Positions 23,937 through 35,674 of a stretch of DNA of 64,000 nucleotides are shown here, one piece after another; position 1 is the first letter of the stretch, and each line of letters opens with the position of its first letter. Made by a program: the position numbers and the translations under genes. Under the pieces are notes generated by a model. The model was given only the letters and a program-made list of their open reading frames with translations. It was not told the origin of the DNA and ran no database searches. Source of the DNA: Filosporella fistucella (Eukaryota > Ascomycota > Leotiomycetes > Helotiales); NCBI GenBank assembly GCA_030077755.1, contig JAQJZZ010000020.1:186001-250000 (forward strand), given 5' to 3'.

Positions 23937-24751
23937 CTACTGTCCTTTATAGGTTCCCCCACTCTTACAAGCAGCAAGACACTCCGCCGACCCAACAATG
24001 CTCCCTGTCCCTACAGGCGGCAGTCCATTAGCGATACCAGACATATTCATAGCAGCAAACATATTGCTGCCACCATACGACGCCTTGATTAGGTCCTCAG
24101 GGAACAAAAACAAATTGTTCAATAGATTAAGTGTTCCCTGATCCTCTGAGTTCAAAGCCGAAACAAGAGTTGCGTTTCCGCATCCTGGAGAGATGTTAAT
24201 TTGCATCTCATATGATGCAATAAATCAGATATGGACAGCATACCAGTATTTTGCATAGTGTGTAAACTTCCCTGGGGGAAGATGGTCATTTTTCCTGGAG
24301 TCAGGGTCTGTTTGACAACTCTGGCTCCATTTTCCTCAACCATGTATGTGTTTGTTGTTCCTTCGACAGCGACGACTAGATTTGTTGCTCTTGGATGCAT
24401 GTGAGGGGGAAGCATAGCGCAGGGCCCGAGATTCAGCATAGCCATAGTCATACCCATTGTAGTGAGGGCTGGGAAGGTGGCCTGGCAAGTGTTAGAGGAA
24501 GACGCCGAAAGAGGATATTGCTATTGGGATTAACCTACGGCGTTGGCGTTGACGACAGAGCCGGGAGTGTAGGTATACCCTTTCTGAGCTTTGAAGTCGA
24601 AGACCCAGTCAGAGTCAGATGAAAGAAGCTTCAAGCGGTCGAGTTGTGTTGCAGATCCTTTGAGTGAGGCAACTAATTGAGGATTGACAGTTGTGTCAAC
24701 AGCGTTAGCTGCCGCTGTCAAAAGGAGGACAATAGTTGATATTGCGAGCAT
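23937..24751 (-). CDS. Secreted cupin (germin/spherulin-like) protein
   Basis: Exons 24,751-24,539, 24,481-24,244 and 24,184-23,937 give 232 residues. A signal peptide occupies about 1-17. The cupin core is at about 60-170: PPHMHPRATN with metal-ligand histidines at 98 and 100, then FPQGSLHTMQN with His145. The glutamate that follows the His pair in plant germins is Asn105 here, as I recall for fungal spherulin-like members. The tail contains Cys and Gly (CLAACKSGG). Donors are GTAGGT and GTATGC; joins give NAATFPAL and QNTGCGNAT. Probably extracellular or wall-bound; plant relatives include oxalate oxidases and superoxide dismutases, but enzymatic activity cannot be inferred. Confidence 0.9.
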
Positions 24752-25328
24752 TGTGTCAAGGTAAAAACTACCCAGCGGCGAACTTTCCTGAGTATAAATG
24801 GAAAGAATCGAATTTATTAAGAGAAACGACAGTTATTGAAAGATATCAATACAGAACACTCTTCCAAGAGCAGTAATACCAACGAGATCACCGCTCATAT
24901 AAATACCCCTTTCGCCTCGCTTTGATTCTCCCAAAACCAAGGAAAATGCGTGGCACAGCATACTAACTTTCAGCCTTCTGACTGCATGCTTACTCTAGAT
25001 CTGCGGGTGAAATATAGTATTCAGGATTCCTACGATGGAGTTGTAAGGATTCTCCTTACACTGCAAATCCAGCGATTGGGTTTTCTGTTACGAAGGCAGA
25101 TTAGCGAGCATCGGTACCGATTTTTATTCGTCCAGCGTTGCCGCATCAGCGCTGGAAATAGAATTAGCCTACGCCAGCCGCAAAAGTTTTGGGCCTAGCC
25201 ATGCGTTTACTTTCAACAAGTTTTGGGACATGTGATGGCTTGTCAGATGCTGAGATTACGATAGCGAGTTATGATGTTTTGTGTATTAGGGAATCTACCT
25301 ACTCTTCTATTTTCGTGTAATCTTTTCA
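24752..25328. other. Intergenic, no gene recognised
   Basis: Probable promoter of the cupin gene. A short open frame at 24,950-25,198 has no supporting features. Confidence 0.5.
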
Positions 25329-26480
25329 CTACCAAATCTCAAATACTGGTCCCCCAATCTTCACACTTTTCGGCAGGCCATTGGTATAAGCAAGCTCTCG
25401 AACTAGGTTCACAAGCATGAAATCACAACCATATGCAGCGCGAATCTCTAGATCCACGGGGAGCTTTTCTTCCCGCCTACTGACTCGGCCGGTATAGCCT
25501 ACTGTACCTATAGGGACACTCACCTCGGGCTCGCGTTAAGCACGCTTGGTAAGTCCCAGCTAAGGTACCGTGGTGCGGCTCGAGCGACACCATTCGCCGA
25601 ATCTGAGGTTAAACTATCGCGGTAACATGTAATACCACCGTTGCTATTGCAATGAAAACCCACGATGGCATTGGAGCAAATTTCGACAGATGAAACAAGT
25701 GCTGTACTTGTACATGCTTTGCATAACAGTGTCGAAAATTCTGATTGTTGAGCAAGACCAAGACTGTAATCTGATGAGATACATGTAGCAGCAAATGGAA
25801 CACTCTCCGTTCTCAACCAGATATGAGAGCTTGGAGACATTGGCCATATATTCAGCCTGAAAGTTGGCAAAGAGGAGGACTGAACTCTGGACTTAAACAA
25901 ATATCTGCTTGATATTAGTCTCGTCATCCAGACAAAACGTACACTAGGTATTGGCACTACACTTACCTTCTCCAAATAAACACCCATACTAGTGTTTTAT
26001 AGACCGCTACTTTGAAAGCATAGTCATTACTACCATGCTTTGTACGATTAACACCAAGGTACTTCTCTGGCTCCTGAGCATACAGTTCTGGTTCAGCTGT
26101 ATAAGTAGCCGCTACACCTGTCCAAGGTTCCACAAAATACATAAACTTGGACGAGAAACGGGTTACATTTTAAAGCTAGCAAAACAATACTTAATGGTTC
26201 TAAAGGTTGCAGAGGAATCGACGGCACGGGCGAATTGGCCGGCTGCGTCAAAGGGAGCCGAAGCTGATGTTGGTGCTGTTTGTGCTGTTCATTGAGGAGG
26301 AGATAGCGTAGAGTTCATTTAATGCAGCGAGGTATCTCATGGCTAGATATAATGTGTGAGTGAATAGGAAAGTTCCAGGGAAAAACCATACAGCCACCAC
26401 CACCAGTATCTTCACCGACAGTATTGTGTCCCAGTCATACACGCTTGTAGCGGATGCTAATATCCAGCAGAAGAAGTCTC
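25329..26480 (-). pseudogene. Unresolved multi-exon gene or decayed gene
   Basis: Minus-strand coding-like fragments occur in order but do not join into one clean frame. The first (about 26,480-26,248) is a hydrophobic segment with FFPGTFLFTHTLYLAM. Near 26,170-25,970 is a frame with EPWTGVAATYTAEPELYAQ. It ends at a convincing GTAAGT donor whose intron has GACTAATATCAAGCAG at its 3' end. Then comes a Cys-containing exon (about 25,915-25,521; CISSDYSLGLAQQS) with a GTGAGT donor, and a last frame 25,523-25,329. Stops interrupt the link between the first two fragments. I do not recognise a family. It could be a real gene with more introns than I placed, or a pseudogene. Confidence 0.3.
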
Positions 26481-27659
26481 AAGAATATAATAGTAATCAC
26501 CTCGGTCATTCCACTTTCTATAAACAAGTATTACATACCACTCTATTCCAATACCCCTACAATCGGCAAGTGATAATCAACGTTAAACCATTGTGTAGCA
26601 CTTGACAAAGACTGCGCAAAAGTCAACAACTTGGTCTTTCTGACGACGACAACAGCATCATGGTCCAACGACGGTTCTATAGCACATGGAATTGCATCAG
26701 ACGGTCCATAACTATATCTGCATAGTCTCTGCTCCCGAACTAGTCAAAATTCCCTCCAGATGATATTGATCCTTTACACCAATGTGATAGACGTACCAAG
26801 CCTTAAGCGAGAGCGCAGTGGAAGGGGAATCGGCTATTAGTACCTCTATGAGAGATGTGTCACGAAAACATTCACGTCACACCACATCACAGAAAAACAA
26901 AGCACACACATCAAGGTTGATCATAGACTCATCATATTTAATCTCTACCTCCTAACCTAGTTCATTCCATGCCATGCATACAGCGTCGCCGCATATCTCT
27001 TTTCTTCTCCCCTCTTCTTCTCAGCACCGGGTATAACAAAAATCCATCACTTTTTACGCCCATGTATCCACAGGACCCAGATCAAGACGCGAGGCAAAAC
27101 GCCTCTATCTAATCCATGTCCCATCAATCCCCATCTAGGCGCTTCCAATCCATCCGTACAATTGCAGCGTGAGCTCGCATTCTTTTGTAAGCTTTTCTTC
27201 CATTCGCCAAGCCGCACTTTTGATTTTTGTTGAACAACCCGATAGAGATAGAGAGAAACGAGCAAAAGCCAGCGAGCAGAAAAAGATAGTCGCAACGCAG
27301 ACCAGGAAAGTGTGCTGTGTTATCTGTACAACAATTATGCGATACTTCTTCCCATGCAAACCCTCCATCCAACCAAACCATCTACCTCGTCAAGGTGTGT
27401 ATGCAATCGATGCCAGCCAATATACTATCCAGCAATAAAAAGGTAATAAAATGAAGTAGAAAAAATGCGTCCTTGAATGATCATAAGTCGACCGTCGACT
27501 GTAAAACGCCATTATCGCCGATCCCCGAAAACGATGTAAGATCATTCGCTAAAACGCTATTCAAAGTGGGTATCAAATCAATCGATCGATCATAATGAGG
27601 TATGAGAGAGAGGTTTTCGAGGTATCGTAAAGGTCGTCGAGTCAATTGACGACCGGGTA
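26481..27659. other. Intergenic, no gene recognised
   Basis: Contains only overlapping short frames. The right part is presumably the 3' untranslated region of the RasGEF gene, which ends at 27,660. Confidence 0.5.
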
Positions 27660-30600
27660 TCAAATAGGTGTAGGTCCAGCACTGCTCTTGTCCCGTGATG
27701 AATGTGTCCATGAAAAAATATCAAACTTCTCCTTTCCTGCCGAAGAAAACCCATTCTGTCCCTCGATAGGACTATGTCTTGGGTGAGTAGTTTCGCGAGG
27801 CTCAAGTAACAGACTCTTGCGATAGTATTGTTGCACGTTCTCGTGTTCGGATGAAGACTTGACTCGTACAATCTGTGCTTGGATCCACTCTTGCAACTCG
27901 GAGATTTCGGCAAGTCGGTAAGGGATCTGGAACCTCTGAAGCTCACCGATGATCTTGGCTGTTCGGGTATGCTTGTCAAAATTGATTACTGACATTCCAT
28001 CGCTGTCACCGAGACCAGGGAGGGATCTCTTCGCAGGGTTACCTGCATCCACAAAAGTAAGATCTGTCAAGTACATGCCTACAAACGGGAGGCAAGGAGG
28101 TACATGATCATGGAGTCTACGTCGGAGAATGGCGTAATTCTTATCTGGTTCGATAATTGCTTGCAGCCCCTTGAGCATCTCCTTCCGTTTCACAGAAACG
28201 ACATCCCAGGTTCGTTTGAGTCGGATGATAGTGGAAGAGTTGAGTGAACAGATAATTGCCATCAATGAGTCATAATTGTTGAGCTCTAAACACTTGTGTG
28301 CGATCTTGATCCAGTGCTTGATGATGATTGCACGTTTCTTGACATCGTCATATTGAAGGATGGTATCAGCGACAAGGTTGGAGAGATCAGTTGACAGTGT
28401 TGACATAGCTCTAACATTGGTGGCGTTTGATCCAGATCGCTTCGTCCATTCAGACCCGAGGAGTTCTTCTGGCATGATAGAGCAGAAGATGTTCATCTCC
28501 TTGATTGTCAATTGGCGCGCTAACTCGAGAGGATCAAATTCCAGAATGGTTGGATTGCTTCCACCCATCTTCCAGTTCTTCAACGCACCCATCGAACTCT
28601 TGCTCATGACAATAGCAGGTAATGGGGTGTCTGCGGGAATGTATTGGGCGATTGAGGTCGAGGTCTTTCCCATAGATGATACCAATCGAGGAACGAGAGG
28701 ACCTTCAGTGGAAGATACCTTTTGCGCCAACTCCAACAATCGTCGTCCGGCACCTGGTAGAACCTTGCCCAATTTTTCTTGCGCGAAAGGTTGAATGATG
28801 CTCAATGCCTCGTGATCGGAAAGATCCCGCCAATGAGACTCCAACCAGCCTTTGAACACATTGTAAACACGAAGACGGACAGGGCCTGCAATATGAGGGC
28901 TTTCAGCAACGTAGTCGAATCGATCAACCAAGGCAGTGGCAAGCTCGACAGGCGTAACGAACAATCGGAAGGTGAGGTAAAATGTTGAAACGAAGATCGA
29001 ATCAGGAGTCGAATCATGTGTCGTCAATCGCTCGACGAGAGCTGGCAGTGTTCCTCCAGTAATCTGACCTTCCTTGTTATGTAGTAATTCGTGTGCAAAA
29101 GTTTTCTCCAACATCTTCGACTCACCCTCGTCCATATCGTCTGCAAGTGTTGATTGGCTTCCAGTCATGCTGAGATCAGATATTGAGGGTTGATTCCTTG
29201 GGATGTAGGCGGAGTGATCGGGAGTTGTTGCGCGGGTTGACGTCTGCGAAAGCATGCTGGTCTCAGAATCGCGCATGCTGCTGAGATAAGTGCTTGAAGT
29301 TCCAGAGCTTGAGATTGCGATGCTGCCGCTTCGGAAAGAAGATTGGAATTCACCTTCTTGACCCGAGTTTTCGGAAGGACTGTATTCGTCTTGCGCCATG
29401 AGGGGACTAGTCATCTTTGGGAGCGGGGGTAAAAGTGATTTCCTAGATGATCGTTTTGAAGATTCCGTGGTTGCGCTGTCCACTACTTCATTCTCTGCTA
29501 CCGGTTCGAGGGCTCTTGGTGAGTCCACTGATGGAGATCCTAAAGGAACCTCTGGGAGAGGCTTTTCGTAACTTGGGATGATAAGAGGAGGGGGTGGTGG
29601 CCTGCTTGCTGGTTCTGGAGGTGTCTCCTCAGCTGGCGCAGATTTAGTCTCCTGCTCCGCCAACCCAATCGACGCTATATCAATACCAAGACCTTCGCTT
29701 TGCGGCTCGAATTCGAAATCCCCGATTCGTTCAATAACAAACTTTGTCTTCGCAACACACTCTCCAGCAGCTTTAACACAGCCCGTAGCAGCAACAAGTA
29801 ATCGATGTTTTTGCTGAGGCATGACCACATCTTCTTCTTCAATCCCAGACGTAGTGATGATCTCCCGCGCCGCAACCACCAATTGATTGATACGGTCGTA
29901 CATGGCGTTTCGTGCTGCTTCGAGCGCATCAGCACTTTGATTATCGTGCCCATAAACAAGTTCAACAATCATCAGGAGTTCGCGTCCAGCGGTCACAGAT
30001 TGTCGTACAGTAAGAATTAGATCTGCGGTGGACTGTCCTTGAAGGTGTAATCGACCAATAAACGAGCCCAAATGAGATAGGAACGTATCATGATTTGAAT
30101 TAAGTCTCTCGGAAACAAGATTCTGTCTCTGTGATGCCGGAATCGAGGCTGAAAGACGGTGCGATATTGATTGTCGCTTAATTTGAACGGAAGCAGGTCT
30201 TGACATTGAGATGGGACGAGAAGAAGTATTGTGGGGAAATGTAGTAGAAGCTCGTTTGTATGACTGTCGTTTTGTTTGCTCTTCCTGCCGTTGTCCAGAC
30301 AAGCCACTTCCCGAACTGCGACTCGAGCTCCTGCGAGAAGCCGCATCATATGCAGGGTCTGCATGCTGTGTTCCATCAAATGACGTAGAATCTGCTGGAG
30401 GAGTTGGAGGATTATATACTTCTTCAGTGACTGTAGCCATTACTCTGTGAACTGGGAGTTGACGCATTCTGAAATCGTCCTCCAACAGGTCAAGAAATCG
30501 CACACCCCGCGTTACTATCTTGAATGCTTTCAGGATCATTTCATCAATAGTATTGTTAATCTCGTCTGCCTCAGTAGATGATGGTTGTTGACTTGTGTAC

Positions 30601-31347
30601 TCCTGAAGTCTCTTTGCAGTCTTTACCAAAGCTGAAAGGTCGGACAGAAGCCCTTTTCTATTCCTCCGTAATCCTTCATTGCTCTGAACCAAGAGTGATT
30701 CACGCGTCAGGCAGTTTGATTTTTCCTATGATCGTCAGCTCTATAGTTCCAATGTTTGCGTAAGCCACCATTCTTACCAATAAATATCTGACTCCAGCTA
30801 TGATTCCTCGCATGAATTCTTGATTCCCAAATACTTCACTATCGCTAATCATACCACTGCGCAGTAAGTCCCAGAAGTTCAACAGTGCCTTTAGTAAACT
30901 CCTCATTGCGTCTGGGTCATATGCTTCGCAGTAATTGGTCGGTAGCCATCCTCTAGCCCCTGATGCTAGTAATGTTCCATCAGCCCAGCCATTTGTGTGT
31001 ATCGAATGTACCAAAACCACATCTCCTTCGTTCAATGGTAGTGTTATCGTTGTGTTATCGGATATGCTGCTGGAAGGGTGAAATGGATAAAATGCTCGTA
31101 AAAAGTTGTGAAAAACAGGATGAGATGGCTCCATATGTTGATTCAAGTTCTCCTGGGAACCATTCGGTGTTGCAGGCGGTGTCATTTGTGACTGACTACC
31201 TGAATCTCCTGTTTGATTACTCGCCCTCGAGGATGTATTTCTTCTATGACTTGAAGCGGTACTTGATCCACGAGACCGATCCTTATTGATGGCCAGCGGT
31301 GCTACGTGAACGCTTGATCGCGCGGATATCTCGCTCTCCATCACCAT
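27660..31347 (-). CDS. SH3-domain Ras guanine nucleotide exchange factor (Cdc25-like)
   Basis: Activates Ras-type GTPases by GDP release. Exons 31,347-30,778 and 30,683-27,660 (94-bp intron, GTAAGA...GGTTCAG) give 1,197 residues. A Ser-rich N-terminus leads into an SH3 domain at about 83-143 (AFYPFH, ALGADG-like turn, GWLPTNYCE). A long disordered Ser/Pro-rich middle with PPPPLIIP follows. The RasGEF N domain is at about 725-850 (TGGTLPALVERL) and the catalytic domain at about 900-1,130 (LARQLTIKEMNIF, then KRAIIIKHWIKIAHKC and PFVGMYLTDLTF). This order matches fungal Cdc25-like exchange factors. The ATG at 31,347 sits in CCCAACATGG; no in-frame ATG lies upstream, but a 5' exon cannot be excluded. 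A long leader with upstream ORFs precedes it. Confidence 0.93.
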
Positions 31348-31373
31348 GTTGGGCACACCTGGAAGGCTACCAT
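31341..31373 (-). promoter_or_regulatory. Upstream ORF overlapping the RasGEF start codon
   Basis: A ten-codon ORF starts at 31,373. Its TGA stop overlaps the RasGEF ATGGTGATG start region in a shifted frame. Such an arrangement can limit translation or allow reinitiation; this depends on 31,347 being the true start. Confidence 0.45.
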
Positions 31374-34300
31374 GGAATAGAATTTGAAGGTTGTCGTGTC
31401 CAGCAGGATAGTGGTAGGAGCTGGGTGAATTGGTCACAATACAGCTCAAGTATTCGAGTCAAACACGCGTCCGTACTGTACCGGAGTTGAGTGGAGTGAT
31501 TCGAGGTAGGGTGATCCCAAAGGAAGAAACTATGTGTTGTATGCGGACCAGGCCGTATTCAATGCGTGTCGAGCCCAGCTTTTCTCTCGGTACCAGCCTC
31601 AACTCACGTCCCTTCGTTTAGTCAATTGATAACAGATAAAGCGGTGATCTACAACCGACAGGCAATTAGCAAGAGCTTTTCGCAGAGATTGATGTTGTTG
31701 TTGTGAGGGTAAAGAAAGGAGAAATGCACTGAGGGGGTTCCAGGAATGCCACGATGATCTCGAGCGTGGCGGAAAGGTGCATACCAATTCGGGACGACTC
31801 AAGGGTTTCGGGAAGACCTCTCCAGTCAGGATCTCTTCATGCAGTTGCTGAAATAGCAATGCCGGCACCGTTTTGCTTTGCCGATCTGCCCTCAGTCCCT
31901 CGAGAGTATCGACACAGCCAATATTCGCAACGATAAGTAGTCAGACAGGGAAGCAGGATCTAATCGGCCGTGGAGTAGGAGTGCTCGAGCTCGGAAGGAG
32001 CCAGGCCCTGGAAGATGTGCGAGAGAAGTTTATGCTTTGTTGAAGGTTGACGGCCGAGTCAGTCTGGAGAGTCAGACAATCGAACCAATGGTCGGAGACT
32101 GTAATTGATTGATGTGTCAGACAGCTGAGCTTGGAGTATGAAAAATGCCAATGCGTTCAGTCTCGGATGTACTATTGAAGTGTGTGAGCGGTGTTTTCGT
32201 GGGTGCTGATGATGCGCAGCGGGCAATCCGAGCAGAAAGCCAGTGCGTGAAACTGTGAAGGTCGAACGATGTATGTTTGCACGGCAGAATGTATTTCAGC
32301 AGCAAAACCTGATCCTGCTGACTGCTTTTCTCTTGATGCTTCCTGGGCTGGTTGTGCAGCTTTGCTGGCCAAGCTGTGCGAGAATCGAGATAGAGTGGTT
32401 GCGTAGAGTAAGTATGGTACTCGTACTCTTGCAGCTGCAGCTTCGTAGTGGAGGTGACGAATTGCAGAGTTCGGACTAGAGTAGAGTAGAGTAATTCGTA
32501 CCCAAGGGAAATCTTCGTAGGTTCAAGATGAATATTGCAGGTGGGTTTGCAGGTGGGTTCGTGCTCTGCGGTGGTGATGACTGACTGGTTGCTGGGAGGA
32601 GGGAGTGTGGACTGTTCGTGTGTAGAGCAGGTACAAGGACAGGCAGAGTAGGATAGAGCAGCAATAATTGGATTCTGCTTGGACCCTCAGTGCTTAATGG
32701 GGAAGAATCGACGAGGGTGTTGTGAAGACAGGGCGAGGGCGACAGAGAGAGAACAAGGTACGAGTGTCGAGGGACGATGTCGACGAGGATGAAGGGGCAC
32801 AGGCACCGTGGAGTGTTGTGAGGTGGTGTTCTGCTGTGGTCGTGCTCAATGCTGCTGGACGTAGTCGTTTTGTTGTGACTGGTCTGCTGGTCGTGATGGA
32901 GGAAATAATAATGCAAGGGAAGGGAGCGGATATGCAGGGGATTTGCCGAGTAGGGAGCGAAACAGAGCACAGGCAGATATTCGATACTGATACCGAGGAC
33001 TGATACTCGAGTATTGCAACACCCAATCCACATTCGGTTTATTATGAAGAATACAATGTTGAAATGAATTGGTGGACTTGTGTAAGTTCAAGTACCGTCC
33101 TCGGAACAAGATGTGGAGGAAAGGGAAGATGCAAAGTGAATCTCGTCAACTTTGTGAGCCAAAATCCTCGTGCTCGACCATCAATAGAGCTACCGGTAAC
33201 TAACGCTTTGTCTGGCTTGTCCCTCTCACTTGCACTCGTCCACTCCACTCCCCTACTTGCTCCTGCTACAAAAAAGGGTAAAGGGTGCAGCAAAAACTGC
33301 GTGGTGACAGCATGCGCAGTCCTGTGTAGCTCTGTTACAAATGGAAGCCAAAGTCGTCACTCTCCTACCTCCACCCCCATCGTCCACCCCCATCGGAGCT
33401 TTTTCACGGGGCATAAAGTATGAGAAGAAAATAAACGGCCTGCAGCTCTCATTTGTATCGTGTGGCTCTGAGGCTTGCAACTCACTCAATTAACTGCTTC
33501 AGCCAGTATTGGCGGCGTGCATCTGGGAATTGGAGGAGGAGAAGTGGAACGGAGCGGCGCTTTGGGAGAAGCCATGGAAGCATTTGGGACAACTGGGAGA
33601 GACAACTGATGAGGTTATTGACTCAGATGCTGTTAAAAAGCTTTTTCTGTTCCAAGTAAAATTCTTGGTACGAGAGGATACATCAGATAGTTCTATATTG
33701 GCAGTGACATACATTCTTGAAAGAGGGAATGTCCGTACATTAGAAGCTTCGTTACTTTTGTATCGGCCTCCGCCATGCATGATGAAGCAATCCATTTCAG
33801 CTCAGCTATGGCTTGCATTTCCATTCTCCCGATCAACAGCCTCGCTCAATTCCTCCTTTCGCTGATAATTTGATTGATTCCAATTTGATTTGCCCGGTCT
33901 TCTCCTACTAATCTACAAGCTCATCATTAGTATCTTCACTACGGAGATATGTCCTTGACACAGCCAAGACTCCTATGCCGTCAGAAATTTTTAGCGACGA
34001 TTTACAGTGCTAACTGTTACTTGCCCCAAGTCTCTGACCAAGGTGTGAATAGCTTCAGTTAGGCCCGCTACAAATCACAGGGAGATGACGCTGTTGGCGG
34101 TGGTGTCAGTTCCGGCACAAGTTGGCATTCTGGCATTGGGACGGTAGAGCAGCTTAGTGTGACGCTGTCTTTCGTACCAGACAGAATGAAGCAATTCATC
34201 GCCATCTTTTTCGCCCAAACCGACTTTAGATCGCCATCTCAATTCGGGGGATTTCAGCCGTTGGGTCATCAAGGATACTACGATAACGAGCCATTCCCAT

Positions 34301-35634
34301 CACATAATGGTATCAGGTACCTCTGCATGTGAAATAATTCGCGATGTTTTTGATGGGGTTTGAGGATGCAATTCGCGCAATGAGACGAATCTGGACGGAA
34401 CAGCTGCAGATAATCCAGAATCTTGCCTATCTGGTCTAGGAGGCCTGAGATGATCTCTACATGATTTCAGAAATGGTAACTCAATGCACTGCAGACGGCG
34501 GATGTTTCTGCGAGACGCTGGCAGTATTGGGAATCAAGTCATCTGATGCCGTTATGAATCTCCGCGCTGATGAACAGCAAATAAAGCAATGCAGCGCGTC
34601 GCCTTTTCATGTCATTCGTGTCGTGTTTGTGTTGTCGAATCTAGATACAGCGTTTCCTCGGCCAAACAAATGGATGATCCATCCGCTCTGGGAGATTTGA
34701 TACCACGTCCGCAACCATCCAGTCTTCAACTTTCGGCGCACCGTCGTATTCTCATTTCTTTTCCATGAAGAGGCTATTTCTAGCAACCATACAGCAACGA
34801 CGAAAAGCTCCAAGAAAAGCATGAATGGGTAGAAGGGCGACTTAGGAGCCGAGCTTGTGGTTATTACCTATCTCTGGTTGTCTTTCGGGGCTGCAGCCTC
34901 GTAATATCTCATGCTTCACGAAAAGGAAAGGAAAGGAAATGACCTTCAAAATGCGCTACAGCCTCCCCTCTTTCTGGTCTCCCTCCCCAGGCCTTGTTCC
35001 CCATCGTTTTCGAAGGTTGACCAGTGGTGAGGGTCGGTGGCAGTGTGGCACACCCAGGGCGGTGGGCTTCAGGGGTCTGGCCATGCGGTCTGCGGATGAT
35101 GCGGCGTGGGGTGGGAGGATAGCGGATAGTGGATAGTGGATAGGTGGTAGGGTACCGAGTGCTTCGTAGTGCTTTGAGGCGTTTGTCTTGGATTAACATC
35201 CCCTGAATAGTGCTGGGGCCCTTGGGGGCTTTGGGCCTTTGGGCTTTATGCAAGCTTGGCCGACTCTGGGAGTGAGTGACTTGATCTGGAGGCACACTGA
35301 GGCACGCTCGACGCAGGTTTTGACGAAGTAGGGCTTGGTGTGTGATATTTGATGATGGTGCTGGGTCTGGTGTTTGTGTAGTAGTTGTCTGCTGGTGAAA
35401 TTGGTGAGAGGAGGCGAGGAGTGCGATCAATACAGTAAACGGTAAACAGCTTGGAGAGAACGTACCGGGAGTGACCGATCTCACGGGGATGTGGGTGGAT
35501 GTGGGTGGATGTGATGTGAAGTGGTTTGAAGTGAGGTGATTGAGGTCGAAGTGGAGGTGGAATTATGCTTTTTGCTGCCTCATCTGGAACAGTACTAGAA
35601 CCTGACAATTCTGGCTTCCATTAATTCCACCTCC
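31374..35634. other. Gene-poor interval, part 1 (probable long leader and intergenic)
   Basis: No frame carries recognisable protein features. From about 31,450 to 33,050 the minus strand is pyrimidine-rich, as expected of the promoter and untranslated leader of the RasGEF gene; open frames there (for example 32,476-33,033) are Ser/Pro/His-rich low-complexity translations of CT tracts. From 33,050 to 35,634 only short scattered frames are present. Confidence 0.5.
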
Positions 35635-35674
35635 CTCACCTCACCTCACCTCACCTCACCTCACCTCACCTCAC
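35635..35674. repeat. (CTCAC)8 microsatellite
   Basis: Eight uninterrupted 5-bp units. The flanking DNA at 35,480-35,600 is GT/GA-rich with related degenerate units (GTGGATGTGG). Confidence 0.95.

Noticed and set aside
32476..33033. 185-codon minus-strand frame
   Set aside because: Low-complexity Ser/Pro/His/Leu translation of a pyrimidine-rich tract; fits leader or promoter DNA better than protein.
34909..35608. Two overlapping minus-strand frames (191 and 120 codons)
   Set aside because: Pro/Ser/Thr-rich translations of simple CT/CA-rich sequence in different frames, with no conserved pattern.
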